NCBI GenBank assembly: GCA_936450465.1
Contig: OW388303.1
Span: 3,989,693-4,053,692 of the forward strand
Direction of reading: 5' to 3'
Length of the DNA: 64,000 nucleotides
From: Gibbula magus
Taxonomy: Eukaryota; Mollusca; Gastropoda; Trochida; Trochidae
The notes below the pieces were generated by a model. The model ran no database searches and was not told the origin of the DNA. It was given only the letters and a program-made list of their open reading frames with translations. Every line of letters starts with the position of its first letter. Within the stretch, counting starts at the first letter, position 1. A program made the translations under genes and the position numbers. Shown here in pieces: positions 22,718 through 35,700 of this stretch.

Positions 22718-24089
22718 GAAAGACAAATTCATTCAGATAACGTTAAGCTTCTTTTTGATATTTGCATTTATAAAATTTTAGAATTTTGGTCTCCAATAAC
22801 AAGTTATCTTTTACTGAGAAATGAAAGTGAATATTGGTTGCTGTAATGTGAGTAATTCCATTCTTTCATGTCAACTGGTGAAACGTTACAGGGACACCTC
22901 GTCGAGAATAAAATCAGATCGTGTGTATCTACCTATGCTGATTAACAAGTCCGCTAACAAGTCACAGACAACGAATTTCAGACAATTGACGTAATTGGTA
23001 ATAAAAACTATTGCATGACATTGTAGACAGTGAAGTGAAGCGTAACTCGTTAGCAGACACTCTAATCAGCTTAGTGAGATAAAGATGAGACGCAGTGTCC
23101 CTTTAATATCTGCCTTTTTAGTCAAAACTCAGTAGTAACAGCACTATGAACCTTCAAAATAAATAAAAAATACAATTTCAATAAACGTGGCCTTCTGACG
23201 AAAGCTTGTCAATGTTAACTGTAATGACCCCTGTAAAACAAAGCGAAGAGTTTAATCAACAGTTTGAACTGGAAGGAATAAAATGCATTCTGAAATCGTA
23301 TGTTTATAGCTTTTTTACTAAAAAAATTCAATTATTGTTCCTTAATTTGCAAGATAAAAAAAGATGCTTTGTGTGTGAAAGTCAAACGTGGTAACACAAA
23401 TGATGTCATTGATATCTGAAAACTAAATTTTAATACGTGGATAAAGGACAATAGTTATTTTTGGTAAAAGATGCAGTACCATTACACTTTCAGGTTAAAT
23501 TTCTTAAAATTTTAATTTACCTCATTCTTAAGTTGTCACAAAATCATCTAATGCCAAGAGTCAATAAGTTAGTCAATTTTTTTGTGACGCTGCCACATCG
23601 TCACATTTTGGTTTGGAATATTGAGGGTGCCTAATTTTTTTCCATATGTATATATGCTCTAATTATTCTTAAGATTTGTATTTACTCTATTTCTGTATAT
23701 TTATATTCATGCCATAAAATCCACTTTATCCGTTTAAGTCTACTACATTATCCGTTGATAGTATAGATCTTAATGTGGACATGTTTGGATTTTTATTATG
23801 TACCCTGTCGGCCATAGGAAACCTAACAGATATCCTATCAGATTTCGTAAAAATTATAACGAACGTTTTATCAATATTATAGCATTATGATCAGTGCTTG
23901 ATCAGCAAAAAACATTTGTAGCAGATTTTCATACAACCACGAGCAACAATACAGGTACGCATTCCCATCAAGTGGTGATGGGGCTACAGATGTTAGTGGT
24001 TACGGTACCCATGTACATCAACCGGAAATAGCGGTCTTTATTGGGCGTGGTTTTCATGAATTAATGTTATTGACTCGAATCACAGTTTT
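22718..24089. other. Noncoding DNA
   Basis: No supported gene. The 62-codon frame at 23206-23394 has no recognisable features. Confidence 0.4.
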
Positions 24090-24600
24090 AAACCCTCGGG
24101 TTTTCTGTCGCTGCTCAGCCCGTCTGTCCGTCCGTCTCGAAAACGGTACATGTGTTCTGAAATCTACTTCTTCCACAGTTATTTACCAATCATTCGGACA
24201 CTTAACACATACTTAGGATATACATCGATGATACGCATGTGCCTTTTTGGGAACGATCCGACAAATATCTTAAGAGTTATGGCCCTTGACTAAGAACGCT
24301 TGGCTTTCCAATTGCAGGCTGGCAGTAACTTTTAATTCGTCAGCATTTGAAAATGTTATGTTTCCAATGTCACACACTGAGGTTAAAACCTTTGACCATG
24401 TGACCTTGACCTTGATGTAGAATCCATTTTGTGAGGAAACTTAACCATGGTCGTTATTTTTGTTATTGATTTGTGATAGGCTTTCGACACTTTGTTTATT
24501 TATTTTTAATAGGTCATTAAATTGCCCTTACATTTAAAATGCTTATTTGGAAGATAAGGAACCCGGGGGTTCTTGTGCTCTCAGAGCACTCTTGTTTCAC
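24090..24600 (+). repeat. Interspersed repeat family D, copy 3
   Basis: It begins around CCCTCGGGTTTTCTGTC, has CCGTCTGTCCGTCCGTCTCG, then GATACGCATGTGCCTTTTTG, GTTATGGCCCTTGACTA and CACACTGAGGTTAAAACC, and ends near CTCAGAGCACTCTTGTTTCA. Copies lie at 235-1190 (inverted) and 7975-8420. Confidence 0.65.
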
Positions 24601-25795
24601 TTTTCAACGGACTTTCATATTAATTAATGTTTCAGCATAACGTGGAAACCACCATATTTCAGAATTATTTCATCTTTCATTTTAAGGAAAGTCTAATAGG
24701 CGTTTCTTTTGCCAAGTGTACATTTGGTATCTATCAGCCCTATATATAAATATACAAAACAACCAATTTTAAATAAAGTTAGTAACTTAAAACCATCTGA
24801 ACTTAACAATTATATTTCTTAGTCGTTTATGGATTATGCAGGCTTAATAATTTTCAGGGGCTTTGATGTTTTTACAATCACGATAAATACATTATCGCTA
24901 TTAGTTAGAGAACATTAAAAGCTACATGTACATCTGATAACATGAATAAAAGAGGTTTTATCATCCAAAACCGTGTTCCATCAGATCTTCTGAAAACTCA
25001 TGTTATTATGTTGAGTGGCTTTTATAATCCGGGAACACTATCTGATACAGGACAACACTGTCGGCCAAACTTAGGAAATAAACGTTCTTATGAATCAATA
25101 TCTTTAAAAGACGTTTTAACCATGTTATACTCATCTGATATTTCACTTATATAGAGAGAAAATAATACAGGACTAAATATACTACCTTGTTTTTAAAGTG
25201 TCACTGGAAATTGATTGTTTATTTGATAGGATATATACGCAGCCTGTACATAATTTCATATATTATACTCATATAAATTATGAATAATATATATAAAATA
25301 ATATAATATATAAACTATAAATTTCAGAATATACGTTCAACACTAATTTACTTAAAATTTCGTAGTTCATCATTTCCTCAAAATGTCTATAATTATTTGA
25401 TTCGACAACTATCTATAACCGGCCTCCCCAACTAATATAGACCATGTGTATAACTTGCATTCTCATCACGGCAATGTTTATTACAATCTGTTTTAGGTGA
25501 GGTGTGGATCGATGCCGCGTGTACGCTTATATCACCTAATGGTGATTTTAATTAATTATTATTTCAGAAAGATGTTTTTCTTTGACGTAAAATGTGCAAA
25601 AATAACAAGTTGATTACACTTGTGTTTGTGCCGCACCTGCCATCACGGCATTTTAGCGATTTATTTGTTTTCTTTTTGATTATACAATGTTTTCAATGTT
25701 TTATGAATCTCGTGTCTTAAAGGCCTACAAGATGTTATTTTTTAACTGATCTGGTAAATATTACATGTGTTTTAATGTGAAACGTTGATGAAATA
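24601..25795. other. Noncoding AT-rich DNA
   Basis: AGGCGTTTCTTTTGCCAAGT near 24699 resembles a Tc1-type terminus read from the other strand, but no partner was identified. The 70-codon frame at 24942-25154 starts at ATG yet shows no recognisable domain. Confidence 0.4.
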
Positions 25796-26590
25796 TTGTT
25801 ATTCTTCTTCTCCTTCTCCTTCTTCTTCATTCTCCTTCTGTCCCTTCTTCTCCTACTTCTTCTCCTACTTCTTCCTCTTCTACTTCTTCTTGTTCTCCTT
25901 TATCCTTCTCCTTCTCCTTTATCCTTCTCCTTCTCATTCTTCTAATTCGTCTAGTTCTCCTTTATCCTTCTCCTCCTCCTTCTCATTCTTCTTCTCCTTT
26001 ATCTTCTCATTCTTCATCTCCTTTATCCTTCTTATTCTTCTTCTCCTTCATCCTTCTCATTCTTTTTCTCCTTCATCCTTCTCATTCTTCTTCTCCTTTA
26101 TCCTTCTCCTTCTCATTTTTCCTTCTCATTCTTCTTCTCCTTTATCCTTCTCCATTTCCTTTATCCTTCACTTCTTCTTCTCCTTTATCCTTGTCCTGTG
26201 TCATTCTCCCTTTTCTTCATCCACTTCTCCTACTTCTTCTCCTTCATTCTCCTTCGCCTCTTCTCCCTCTTCTCATGCTTCTTCTTCTTCCTCTTCTCCT
26301 CCTTCTTCGTCTCCTTTAGCCTTCTTCTTCTTCTTCTTCTTCTCCTTTATCTCTCTGTTTCTCCTTCTCCTTTACCCTTCTCATTTTTCTTCTCCTCCAT
26401 CCGTCTCCTTTATCATGCACCTTCTGCTTCTCCTTTAGCCGTCTCCTTTATCCTTCTCCTTCTTCTTCCTCTCATTCTCCTTCTTCTTCCTCTCATTCTC
26501 CTTCTTCTCCCTCTTCTTCCTCCTCTTCTTCTCCTTCTTCCTCTTCTTCTCCTTCTTCTTCTCCTCCTTCTTCCTTCTTCTACTTCACCT

Positions 26591-26622
<32 letters not shown>

Positions 26623-26665
26623 CTCTTCTTCTCCTTCTTCTTCCTCTCATTCTCCTTCTTCCTCT

Positions 26666-26697
<32 letters not shown>

Positions 26698-26846
26698 CCC
26701 CCCTTTTTTCTTCCTCTTCTTCTCCTTCTTCCTCTTCTTCTCCTTCTTCTTCCTTCTGATCCTTCTTCTTCTTCCTTCTTCTTCTTCTTCCTCTTCTTCT
26801 CCTTCTTCCTCTTCTTCTCCTTCTTCTTCCTTCTGATCCTTCCTCT

Positions 26847-26878
<32 letters not shown>

Positions 26879-26977
26879 CCCCCCTTTTTTCTTCCTCTTC
26901 TTCTCCTTCTTCCTCTTCTTCTCCTTCTTCTTCCTTCTGATCCTTCTTCTTCTTCCTCTCATTCTCCTTCTTCCTCT

Positions 26978-27009
<32 letters not shown>

Positions 27010-27412
27010 CCCCCCCCTTTTTTTCTTCCTCTTCTTCTCCTTCTTCTTCCTTCTTCTACTTCTACTTCTACTTCTCCTTCCTTCCTTCTTCTTCCTCTTC
27101 TTCTCCTTCTTCTTCTCCTTCTTCTTCTTCTTCTTCCACTTTTTCTTCTTCTTCTTCTTTCTTCTTCTTCTTCCTCTTCTTCTTCTTCTTCTTCTCCTTC
27201 TTGTCTCTATTTCTCCTTCTCCTTTACCCTTCTCATTTTTCTTCTCCTCCATCCGTCTCCTTTATCATTCACCTTCTGCTTCTCCTTTAGCCGTCTCCTT
27301 TATCCTTCTCCTTCTTCTTCTTCTCATTCTCCTTCTTCTACTTCTCCTTCCTTCCTTCTTCTTCTTCTATTTCTACTTCTTCTTCTTCTTCCTCTTCTTC
27401 TTCTTCCATGTG
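25796..27412. repeat. Polypyrimidine tract, ~1.6 kb of CTT/CCT repeats
   Basis: The plus strand is almost purely C and T, mainly TTC and TCC units with occasional CATT or CTGAT. Larger blocks are duplicated within it; for example, a run of Cs followed by Ts (CCCCCC plus TTTTTT) flanked by TTCTTCCTC recurs near 26697, 26877 and 27010. Open frames of 97-217 codons on both strands are low-complexity by-products. Confidence 0.97.
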
Positions 27413-29522
27413 ACTGATGGTTGATATAGTGAACCATATGGGTGATGTGGCACTAAATTGCAATGTAGCATTGAACCAACGTCTATAAATGTTCAGCATA
27501 TGATAATTTAAGATATATATTTACATGAATTGCAATAATGTTCAGCACTGTGATATCAGTTATTCAAGAGATTTATAATAGTATGGTTCCCTAACTATCC
27601 ATTTTCATATGTGAGAGACAGTATCAACGAATGTTCCTACCAATGGCCGTTCTTGTCGAAATATATATTTCCCAATTGGTAGGTTTTATATGGTTCCGTT
27701 TTCATACCTGATTACTATTCCTGTCACGAACATTGCGTGTTTATATGCTCCTAGTTGACAGCCATAAACAATGTTTGCTCATGCAGAAAGTAGAATTTGA
27801 AAGAACAGAATTGTTATATTTATCGTGAATGTTTATCATGAACGTTTATTTGATAACAACACAATTCATTAGACTGACTTGGTTTTAAAGAATACATAAA
27901 TATATAGTGCCTTGTCATGTTTTCTATGACGTTATTCACAACTAGGACACTTTCATCACGATAATATTTCTTTTTGGTAAATGAGAAAACTGATGTCGTA
28001 GATGTCACATTGACATTTTAGTTTGATTACAGTTAGCATCAAATTAGGAAACACTTTTATCTACATGTAATTGGTATACGATTTAATTTCACCACAGTAT
28101 CAACCTCTGATTTTATGCCCAATTTAACTTTACAATGGGAGTTTATATTGTGCTTATACCATCATATACTCCCCGCTTGAATACAGCTGCGAACCGAAAG
28201 TTGGTTCACCTACTTGTGTATTTAGTGCAGATAATACGTAATTTGCCATGTATTTGAATCATCGCATCAACGCGAAAACTAGACCGATCACTTCGCATGT
28301 TTGCATCATTTTACATTTTTGCATTATAAGAAGGCAGAGTGTTCCATAACATAGTTTGATTTGATGTATCATAGTAAACATTTAACGTTTTGGCAGCTCT
28401 TTGAAGTGACCAGTACAGTTTCTAATTTCTTCTTGTCAACTGGGTCTAACATACCATATATATTTGTTATTAAGAGTAATCAATGTACATGTATTTGTGA
28501 TGATTTTGACATTTTCCCCTTTTTATTGAGTAGAGCAGGAGTATGGGTATTCACACATGAAATTATTGACAATGCCCTCCAAATATGTCCTCTAATAGAT
28601 ACCATAGGCAATAGTATGACTTAGAATCCAAACTTCGTGAGGAGTTGTCAAATACTATTTGTTTTGAAGATATATGGTTGAGTCAAAACGTTGATTTCAA
28701 TGCACATTTTGTAAACAATTTTACTCAAAGACTGAATGATTATATACACAAGAAGGTCTATACTATAACATGTTGAAATCACACATGTACAGAGAATATT
28801 ATCTTACCTGAGAACAAATCATATTCATAATTTTAACAATGTACATCCACACAGGCTGACGTTCCCGTTGCTAGTAAATAATGACAATAATATCGTATAC
28901 TATAATAATTTCTTTCATCTTCCAAGGGATTTAACTTCGAAATATTAAGGCATGGTATGGTATGTATATGTCATGTAATAATAGATATAATACAAAAATG
29001 AAATATTAATGTGAAATGTGTCGACATGCTAATTTACGATTAAAGAACTTCGAAAAAGAAACTTCGAGTATGTTGTGCTAATAAAATGTGTTGCGTTCTT
29101 TTTCTCTGTAACGAGTTTGGACCATTCCATTCGTCACTGATAGGTAATAGGTATGAGCTTATGTGTGGAGTGACCTGTGACCTTATGTGTATTGGGGTGT
29201 AAGTATTGGAATGTGTCTTAATGGGAGGATACCGCAAGCGAGTCGCCCTGAAAAAAGTATTGGAATGTCCCAATAACAACATCACGCGTACATATTTTTT
29301 CTTCTCATTTTACGTTGATTTGTTATTGAATATCGCCCGATTAAAGTCGTTCTGCCAGAGCATAGACCGCCATGTTTATCCTGAATAGTGTATAGTATAA
29401 ATGGTTGGTAAATAGTTAAAGTGAGTTTATGTGAGATTTACTTTCAGCAATATCATGTAAAGGACAATCAAATGACAACATGCAGCCTGACTAAGTTTAA
29501 TCACGTACAACTTCATCTCCAG
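27413..29522. other. Noncoding DNA upstream of the reeler gene
   Basis: No supported gene. The reeler coding exon follows an acceptor-like TTCATCTCCAG ending at 29522, so one or more untranslated first exons may lie in this stretch, but I cannot place them. Confidence 0.4.
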
Positions 29523-29523
29523 G

Positions 29524-32500
29524 ATGATTTGCCCGATTAGGACGGCAGTGGTATTGATGCTGGTGACCAATGTCGCCTCCCAGTTCGCCTACCAACAGTC
29601 TGCCTGCAATGACCTGGCTCCGTCACGGGTCACCGCTCCCGAGAGCACAGCTGATGTCCCATACAACTTCACCATTGAAGCAGTGCCTTTCCAGGATGGC
29701 TACAGGATAGAAGGTGAGGTGGGTTAAATGTCACCATCCTCTGATAACAGGGAAATATTGTTTTCATTTTACATGGTCTGGATTGGTCAACAAGGTCGTT
29801 CAACCGTATATGAAGACAACTTCAGAGTATATAAATCTTTGAAATGTTATTATTTAAAGGTACATCCATTGTGTTGTTGGGGGTCACATATTCCAAACGT
29901 TATAAATGGTGTTACTTTATCGAGAAGTACCGACTGTTACCGAAAACTACCATTTTGATGATAGTAGACTTAGCATATGAACGATATGAAGGTAATGGTA
30001 GTGATTTCTGATCGAAAACCGGACAATACACAGCGTGTGGCGCGCGTCAATGAGTCAAACGTAATTTTGAAATCTTATTTATAACAGACAAAAAGACAAA
30101 TTTGAGTTGATAATGTTTAATAGGTCCCATAACTACTGTGCATATAAATGGGACGTGTAGTTTCGGTTTCTGCACATACATAATACATACATAATTATGT
30201 TACTCAATTTTAATTGGAAACTACAGCAAATGTGGTGAGTTGGAACGTATTAAAGCCAAATACAAATTATGAAACACAATGGGTGTACCTTTAAAGAACA
30301 GAACTAAGAAGTAAGCAGAAGACATGATGGTAAAATATTCGGCATCTGCAGTCCACGGGATGTTTAGTTCGAAAATTATGATTACTGGAGGTACAGGCTC
30401 ATGGTGTAATTCTGTATAAAAATTATTGTATAATAATATGTCTGTTCTCAATTAAGCCAATGACTTAACCTTCAGTTACTTGTTCCTCTTATCATTGCTC
30501 ATGTATTTATAAACAAGGTACCCTCAGTGCAGAGAAGCAAAGTCTTTCATCTGTGTTTATCACGACGGCTTGTAAGGGTTGTGTTGGATACTATTGTCCT
30601 GAAGAATCGTCTCCAGCTGTCATCTATGTTTGTGATACAGGGGTAAGTTAAGTCTATTAGAGTATATACGTTAGGGAGTACAACAGGGACTTACTATTAT
30701 TAGATATCAGTCGTATGACCCTGCATACAATATTTACTGCCTAGACCAAGCAATTGGGAAATACGGAAAAACAATGGTAATGTAAATCTTAAAATGCGCG
30801 GTCATCTATTTATGAAAAAGCGAAATTATCGGAGAAGCTCTAGAGAGTTATTTTTCATTGTAAGGTAAGAAAAAGAAATCACAACGATATTGCATTGTTC
30901 TCTCAGTGGCGTTTGCTCTGTAGTAAAAACATATTCATGAGGGTCTCGGTTCTAATATAAACGATACCAGATTCACTTATTCTGATTATCAAGAATATTT
31001 TATTTATATAATCATTTTTATGCATTTCCAACTTCAAATGTCAATCTCCATTTAACATATTGTTGAATAAAAAATGTGTGGAATAATTGTGAATGCTTTT
31101 TATCACTAATTCATCTAATTCAGTATGGACTTACAGCAAAGGAAATGGTTGAAAAGCCGAAATTTGTTTTCTACTGGACTCCTGACTCCAACTTGACGAG
31201 ACCGGTTCAATTTATGTGAGTAAACATTTAAACATACTTACTATTTATCGTAATGATATCAAATAATACAGTTTTACATCAACGCTCTAGCTACATGTAT
31301 GTGTGTCCTATTATTACCTCGGTGACACATTGGAGTGAGATATTAGAAATGGCGACGTCCGTCAAACTGCTCGTCCGGTCGTCCGTCCGTACATAGGCTG
31401 CTCCGTTCGTTAGGGATAGCTTTTCTTGGGGTTATTACAGTTATTAAGATCAGAAATCATATTCGTAAACTAAGTTATTGCGTTGTACGTTGAGTTTATC
31501 TTATTTAAACTTAATATAGCGAAGCCTCGGATTTTTCAAGGATAAATTTTTATCCCACCGGTATGTAATGTCTGTTCGTCGAACGTCCGTCCGTCCGTCC
31601 GTCTGTCCGTCCGTAACATTTCGTTTCCGGAGCAGAACTCGAAACCGTTCATGATATCTTTCTGAAACTTTCCATGTGTATTACCCTTCCACTGATATGG
31701 TGCCTTTTGAAATGTTCAGATTTCTGGGCAAAATATTTTCGTTTCCATAGAAATGTGTTGGATTTGGTCTTTGTTCAGAGACAGGTTCGTTTCCTGAACA
31801 CAGTTCCAAAACTCTTCATCATATCTTCTTGAAACTTTGCATGTGTATTACACACTAACTGAAGTGGTGTCTTTTGATATTTTCAGATTTCTGAAAAAAA
31901 TATATAATTTTTGGTTTCCATAGAAACTTAGAACTTTGTTTAGAGATAGGTCTGTTTTCTGAGCAGAACTCTAAAGCCCTTCATCATACCTGAAACTCAA
32001 CATGTGTATACCCATCAAATGCAGTAGTAGGTATACAATTATCTGCCAAAGATGCGTTTTACATATTATATGGGACCGGTGGGATATGTCATATTCTGAT
32101 GACTCTTGTTGTTGATAATGTGATCGATCTCGAAAATCTACTTCTTACATTCCCCTTTCTATTCCTCTATTGAGCGGAAGGCTTTGCATTGGCATTGCTG
32201 GCTTTCTCCCTGCGATAACTCGTAGCAGTTGGGATTAAGTATAAAAAAAACGTACCTCACCCACTATTTTATTCCTTGCTTCGCGTCTTCAGCTGTCCCG
32301 CTACAAAGCTCAATTCGATATGTGAGTATTGCATATAGAAAGCATTCCTAAATCAAGATATTGCACACTAATCAATAGACAAATGATTCATTACAAAATT
32401 GTGATATCAATTAATGATTTGATTTCAGCGCCTCCGTTGTGTACAACGACAGTTTGTGGTGGAATAACATATTGTCGACTCAGATCGTCTGGGACTATCC

Positions 32501-32630
32501 GCCACCAACGGTTAAAGGCTTTGGACAACCAATATACAATGCACGAAGCGGCGCAGTGTCACTGTGGTATAGGATGGTGTTGGTTGTCCCTGCTGTCGTT
32601 ATTGTTATCTTATCCATTCCACGTTTATAG
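29524..32630 (+). CDS. Reeler-domain secreted or surface protein, four coding exons
   Basis: Exons 29524-29713, 30518-30642, 31124-31215 and 32429-32630 join in frame (phases 1, 0, 2) with GT/AG borders at every intron, giving 202 residues. A signal peptide (1-20) is followed by a reeler-like domain (about 28-150): CNDLAPSRV, VPYNFTI, a RIEGTL strand, FVFYWTPDSN and VQFIASVVYNDSLWW, in the order known for reeler domains of insect defence proteins and reelin. Cysteines are at 28, 82, 85, 90 and 102; the CKGCVGYYC cluster looks unusual. A hydrophobic end (185-200) could be a membrane anchor or a GPI signal. Introns hold a MITE, a GTCC-type repeat and a SINE fragment. The 39-bp satellite starts 111 bp after the stop. 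Domain naming is by eye. Confidence 0.8.
29854..30294. mobile_element. TTAA-flanked MITE, copy 2, in reeler intron 1
   Basis: TTAAAGGTACATCCATTGTG at the left and CACAATGGGTGTACCTTTAA at the right form inverted termini, with TTAA at both edges. The interior matches copies 1 and 3. It is shorter than copy 3 by an internal deletion near 30225. Confidence 0.88.
31320..31552 (+). repeat. GTCC-microsatellite repeat in reeler intron 3
   Basis: It starts CCTCGGTGACACATTGGAG and contains CGTCCGGTCGTCCGTCCG. It resembles the heads of the other GTCC-type families, but no second copy was found in the window. Confidence 0.4.
31553..32115 (+). repeat. Interspersed repeat family B, long copy in reeler intron 3
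   Basis: It starts TATCCCACCGGTATGTAATG and ends near GATGACTCTTGTTG. After a (GTCC)n run the body TTTCCGGAGCAGAACTCG, then AAACTTTCCATGTGTATTAC, is repeated about three times with divergence, each unit about 140 bp. The 11695 copy has one unit. Confidence 0.7.
32187..32265 (+). mobile_element. SINE 3' fragment in reeler intron 3
   Basis: GCTGGCTTTCTCCCTGCGAT, then TCGTAGCAGTTGGGATTAAG and GTACCTCACC, match the last third of the 12143 SINE. Confidence 0.65.
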
Positions 32631-32741
32631 GGACAGACTTAATCAATACTTACATACTGGGTAAAATAAGTCAGCAATATATTAATGATATTTCATGAGT
32701 ATGTATAGATCATTATTTATTACTTCCAATCTAGTTAAAAC

Positions 32742-35700
32742 TAGCTGTAATGTTATACGACCCTTAAGTCCATCATTACCTAGCTGTAATGTTATACGAC
32801 CCTTAAGTCCATCATTACCTAGCTGTAATGTTATACGTCCCTTAAGTCCATCATTACCTAGCTGTAATGTTATACGACCCTTAAGTCCATCATTACCTAG
32901 ATGTCATGTTATACGACCCTTAAGCCCATCATTACCTAGCTGTAATGTTATACGACCCTTAAGTCCATCATTACCTAGATGTAATGTTATACGACCCTTA
33001 AGTCCATCATTACCTAGATGTAATGTTATATGTCCCTTAAGTCCATCATTACCTAGCTGTAATGTTATACGTCCCTTAAGTCCATCATTACCTAGATGTC
33101 ATGTTATACGACCCTTAAGCCCATCATTACCTAGCTGTAATGTTATACGACCCTTAAGTCCATCATTACCTAGATGTAATGTTATACGACCCTTAAGTCC
33201 ATCATTACCTAGCTGTAATGTTATACGTCTCCTAAATCCATCATTACCTAGCTGTAATGTTATACGACCCTTAAGTCCATCATTACCTAGCTGTAATGTT
33301 ATACGTCCCTTAAGTCCATCATTACCTAGATGTAATGTTATACGTCCCTTAAGTCCATCATTACCTAGCTGCAATGTTATACGACGCTTAGGTTCATCAT
33401 TACCTAGCTGTAATGTTATACGTCCCTTAAGTCCATCATTACCTAGCTGCAATGTTATACGTCCCCTAAGTCCACAATTACCTAGATGTAATGTTATACG
33501 TCCCTTAAGTTAATCATTACCTAGCTGTAATGTTATACGTCCCTTAAGTCCATCATTACCTAGCTGTAATGTTATAGGTCCCTTAAGTTAATCATTACCT
33601 AGCTGTAATGTTATACGTCCCTTAAGTTAATCATTACCTAGATGTAATGTTATACGTCCCTTAAGTCCATCATTACCTAGCTGTAATGTTATACGTCCCT
33701 AAAGTTAATCATTACCTAGCTGTAATGTTATACGTCCCTTAAGTCCATCATTACCTAGATGTAATGTTATACGTCCCTTAAGTCCATCATTACCTAGCTG
33801 TAATGTTATACGTCTCCTAAATCCATCATTACCTAGCTGTAAGGTTATACGACCCTTAAGTCAATCATTACCTAGCTGTAATGTTATACGTCCCTTAAGT
33901 CCATCATTACCTAGCTGCAATGTTATACGACCCTTAAGTCCATCATTACCTAGCTGTAATGTTATACGTCCCTTAAGTCAATCATTACCTAGCTGCAATG
34001 TTATACGTCCCCTAAGTCCACAATTACCTAGATGTAATGTTATACGTCCCTTAAGTTAATCATTACCTAGCTGTAATGTTATACGTCCCTTAAGTCCATC
34101 ATTACCTAGATGTAATGTTATACGTCCCTTAAGTCCATCATTACCTAGCTGTAATGTTATACGTCTCCTAAATCCATCATTACTTAGCTGTAATGTTATA
34201 CGACCCTTAAGTCAATCATTACCTAGCTGTAATGTTATACGTCCCTTAAGTCCATCATTACCTAGCTGCAATGTTATACGACCCTTAAGTCCATCATTAC
34301 CTAGCTGTAATGTTATACGTCCCTTAAGTCCATCATTACCTAGCTGCAATGTTATACGTCCCCTAAGTCCACAATTACCTAGATGTAATGTTATACGTCC
34401 CTTAAGTTAATCATTACCTAGCTGTAATGTTATACGTCCCTTAAGTCCATCATTACCTAGCTGCAATGTTATACGACCCTTAAGTCCATCATTACCTAGC
34501 TGTAATGTTATACGTCCCCTAAGTCCACAATTACCTAGATGTAATGTTATACGTCCCTTAAGTTAATCATTACCTAGCTGTAATGTTATACGTCCCTTAA
34601 GTCCATCATTACCTAGATGTAATGTTATACGTCCCTTAAGTTAATCATTACCTAGCTGTAATGTTATACGTCCCTTAAGTCCATCATTACCTAGATGTAA
34701 TGTTATACGTCCCTTAAGTCCACAATTACCTAGATGTAATGTTATACGTCCCTTAAGTTAATCATTACCTAGCTGTAATGTTATACGTCTCCTAAATCCA
34801 TCATTACCTAGCTGTAATGTTATACGACCCTTAAGTCAATCATTACCTAGCTGTAATGTTATACGTCCCTTAAGTCCATCATTACCTAGCTGCAATGTTA
34901 TACGACCCTTAAGTCCATCATTACCTAGCTGTAATGTTATACGTCCCTTAAGTCCATCATTACCTAGCTGTAATGTTATACGTCCCCTAAGTCCACAATT
35001 ACCTAGCTGTAATGTTATACGTCCCTTAAGTTAATCATTACCTAGCTGTAATGTTATACGTCCCTTAAGTCCATCATTACCTAGCTGCAATGTTATACGA
35101 CCCTTAAGTCCATCATTACCTAGCTGTATTGTTATACGTCCCTTAAGTCCATCATTACCTAGCTGCAATGTTATACGTCCCCTAAGTCCACAATTACCTA
35201 GATGTAATGTTATACGTCCCTTAAGTTAATCATTACCTAGCTGTAATGTTATACGTCCCTTAAGTCCATCATTACCTAGATGTAATGTTATACGTCCCTT
35301 AAGTTAATCATTACCTAGCTGTAATGTTATACGTCCCTTAAGTCCATCATTACCTAGATGTAATGTTATACGTCCCTTAAGTCCATCATTACCTAGCTGT
35401 AATGTTATACGTCTCCTAAATCCATCATTACCTAGCTGTAATGTTATACGACCCTTAAGTCAATCATTACCTAGCTGTAATGTTATACGTCCCTTAAGTC
35501 CATCATTACCTAGCTGCAATGTTATACGACCCTTAAGTCCATCATTACCTAGCTGTAATGTTATACGTCCCTTAAGTCCATCATTACCTAGCTGCAATGT
35601 TATACGTCCCCTAAGTCCACAATTACCTAGATGTAATGTTATTCGTCCCTTAAGTTAATCATTACCTAGCTGTAATGTTATACGTCCCTTAAGTCCATCA

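Noticed and set aside
25785..27252. Long Ser/Phe/Leu and Arg/Lys/Glu open frames
   Set aside because: Low-complexity by-products of the pyrimidine tract, open in several frames and on both strands at once.
28361..28624. 87-codon plus-strand open frame
   Set aside because: No motif, signal, splice context or paralogue found; consistent with chance in AT-rich DNA.
32695..33513. 272-codon plus-strand open frame in the satellite (and 117/110-codon minus frames)
   Set aside because: It consists only of a 13-residue repeat imposed by the 39-bp unit; stops occur as soon as a unit has the GTTAATC variant, and there is no conserved start or non-repeat domain.
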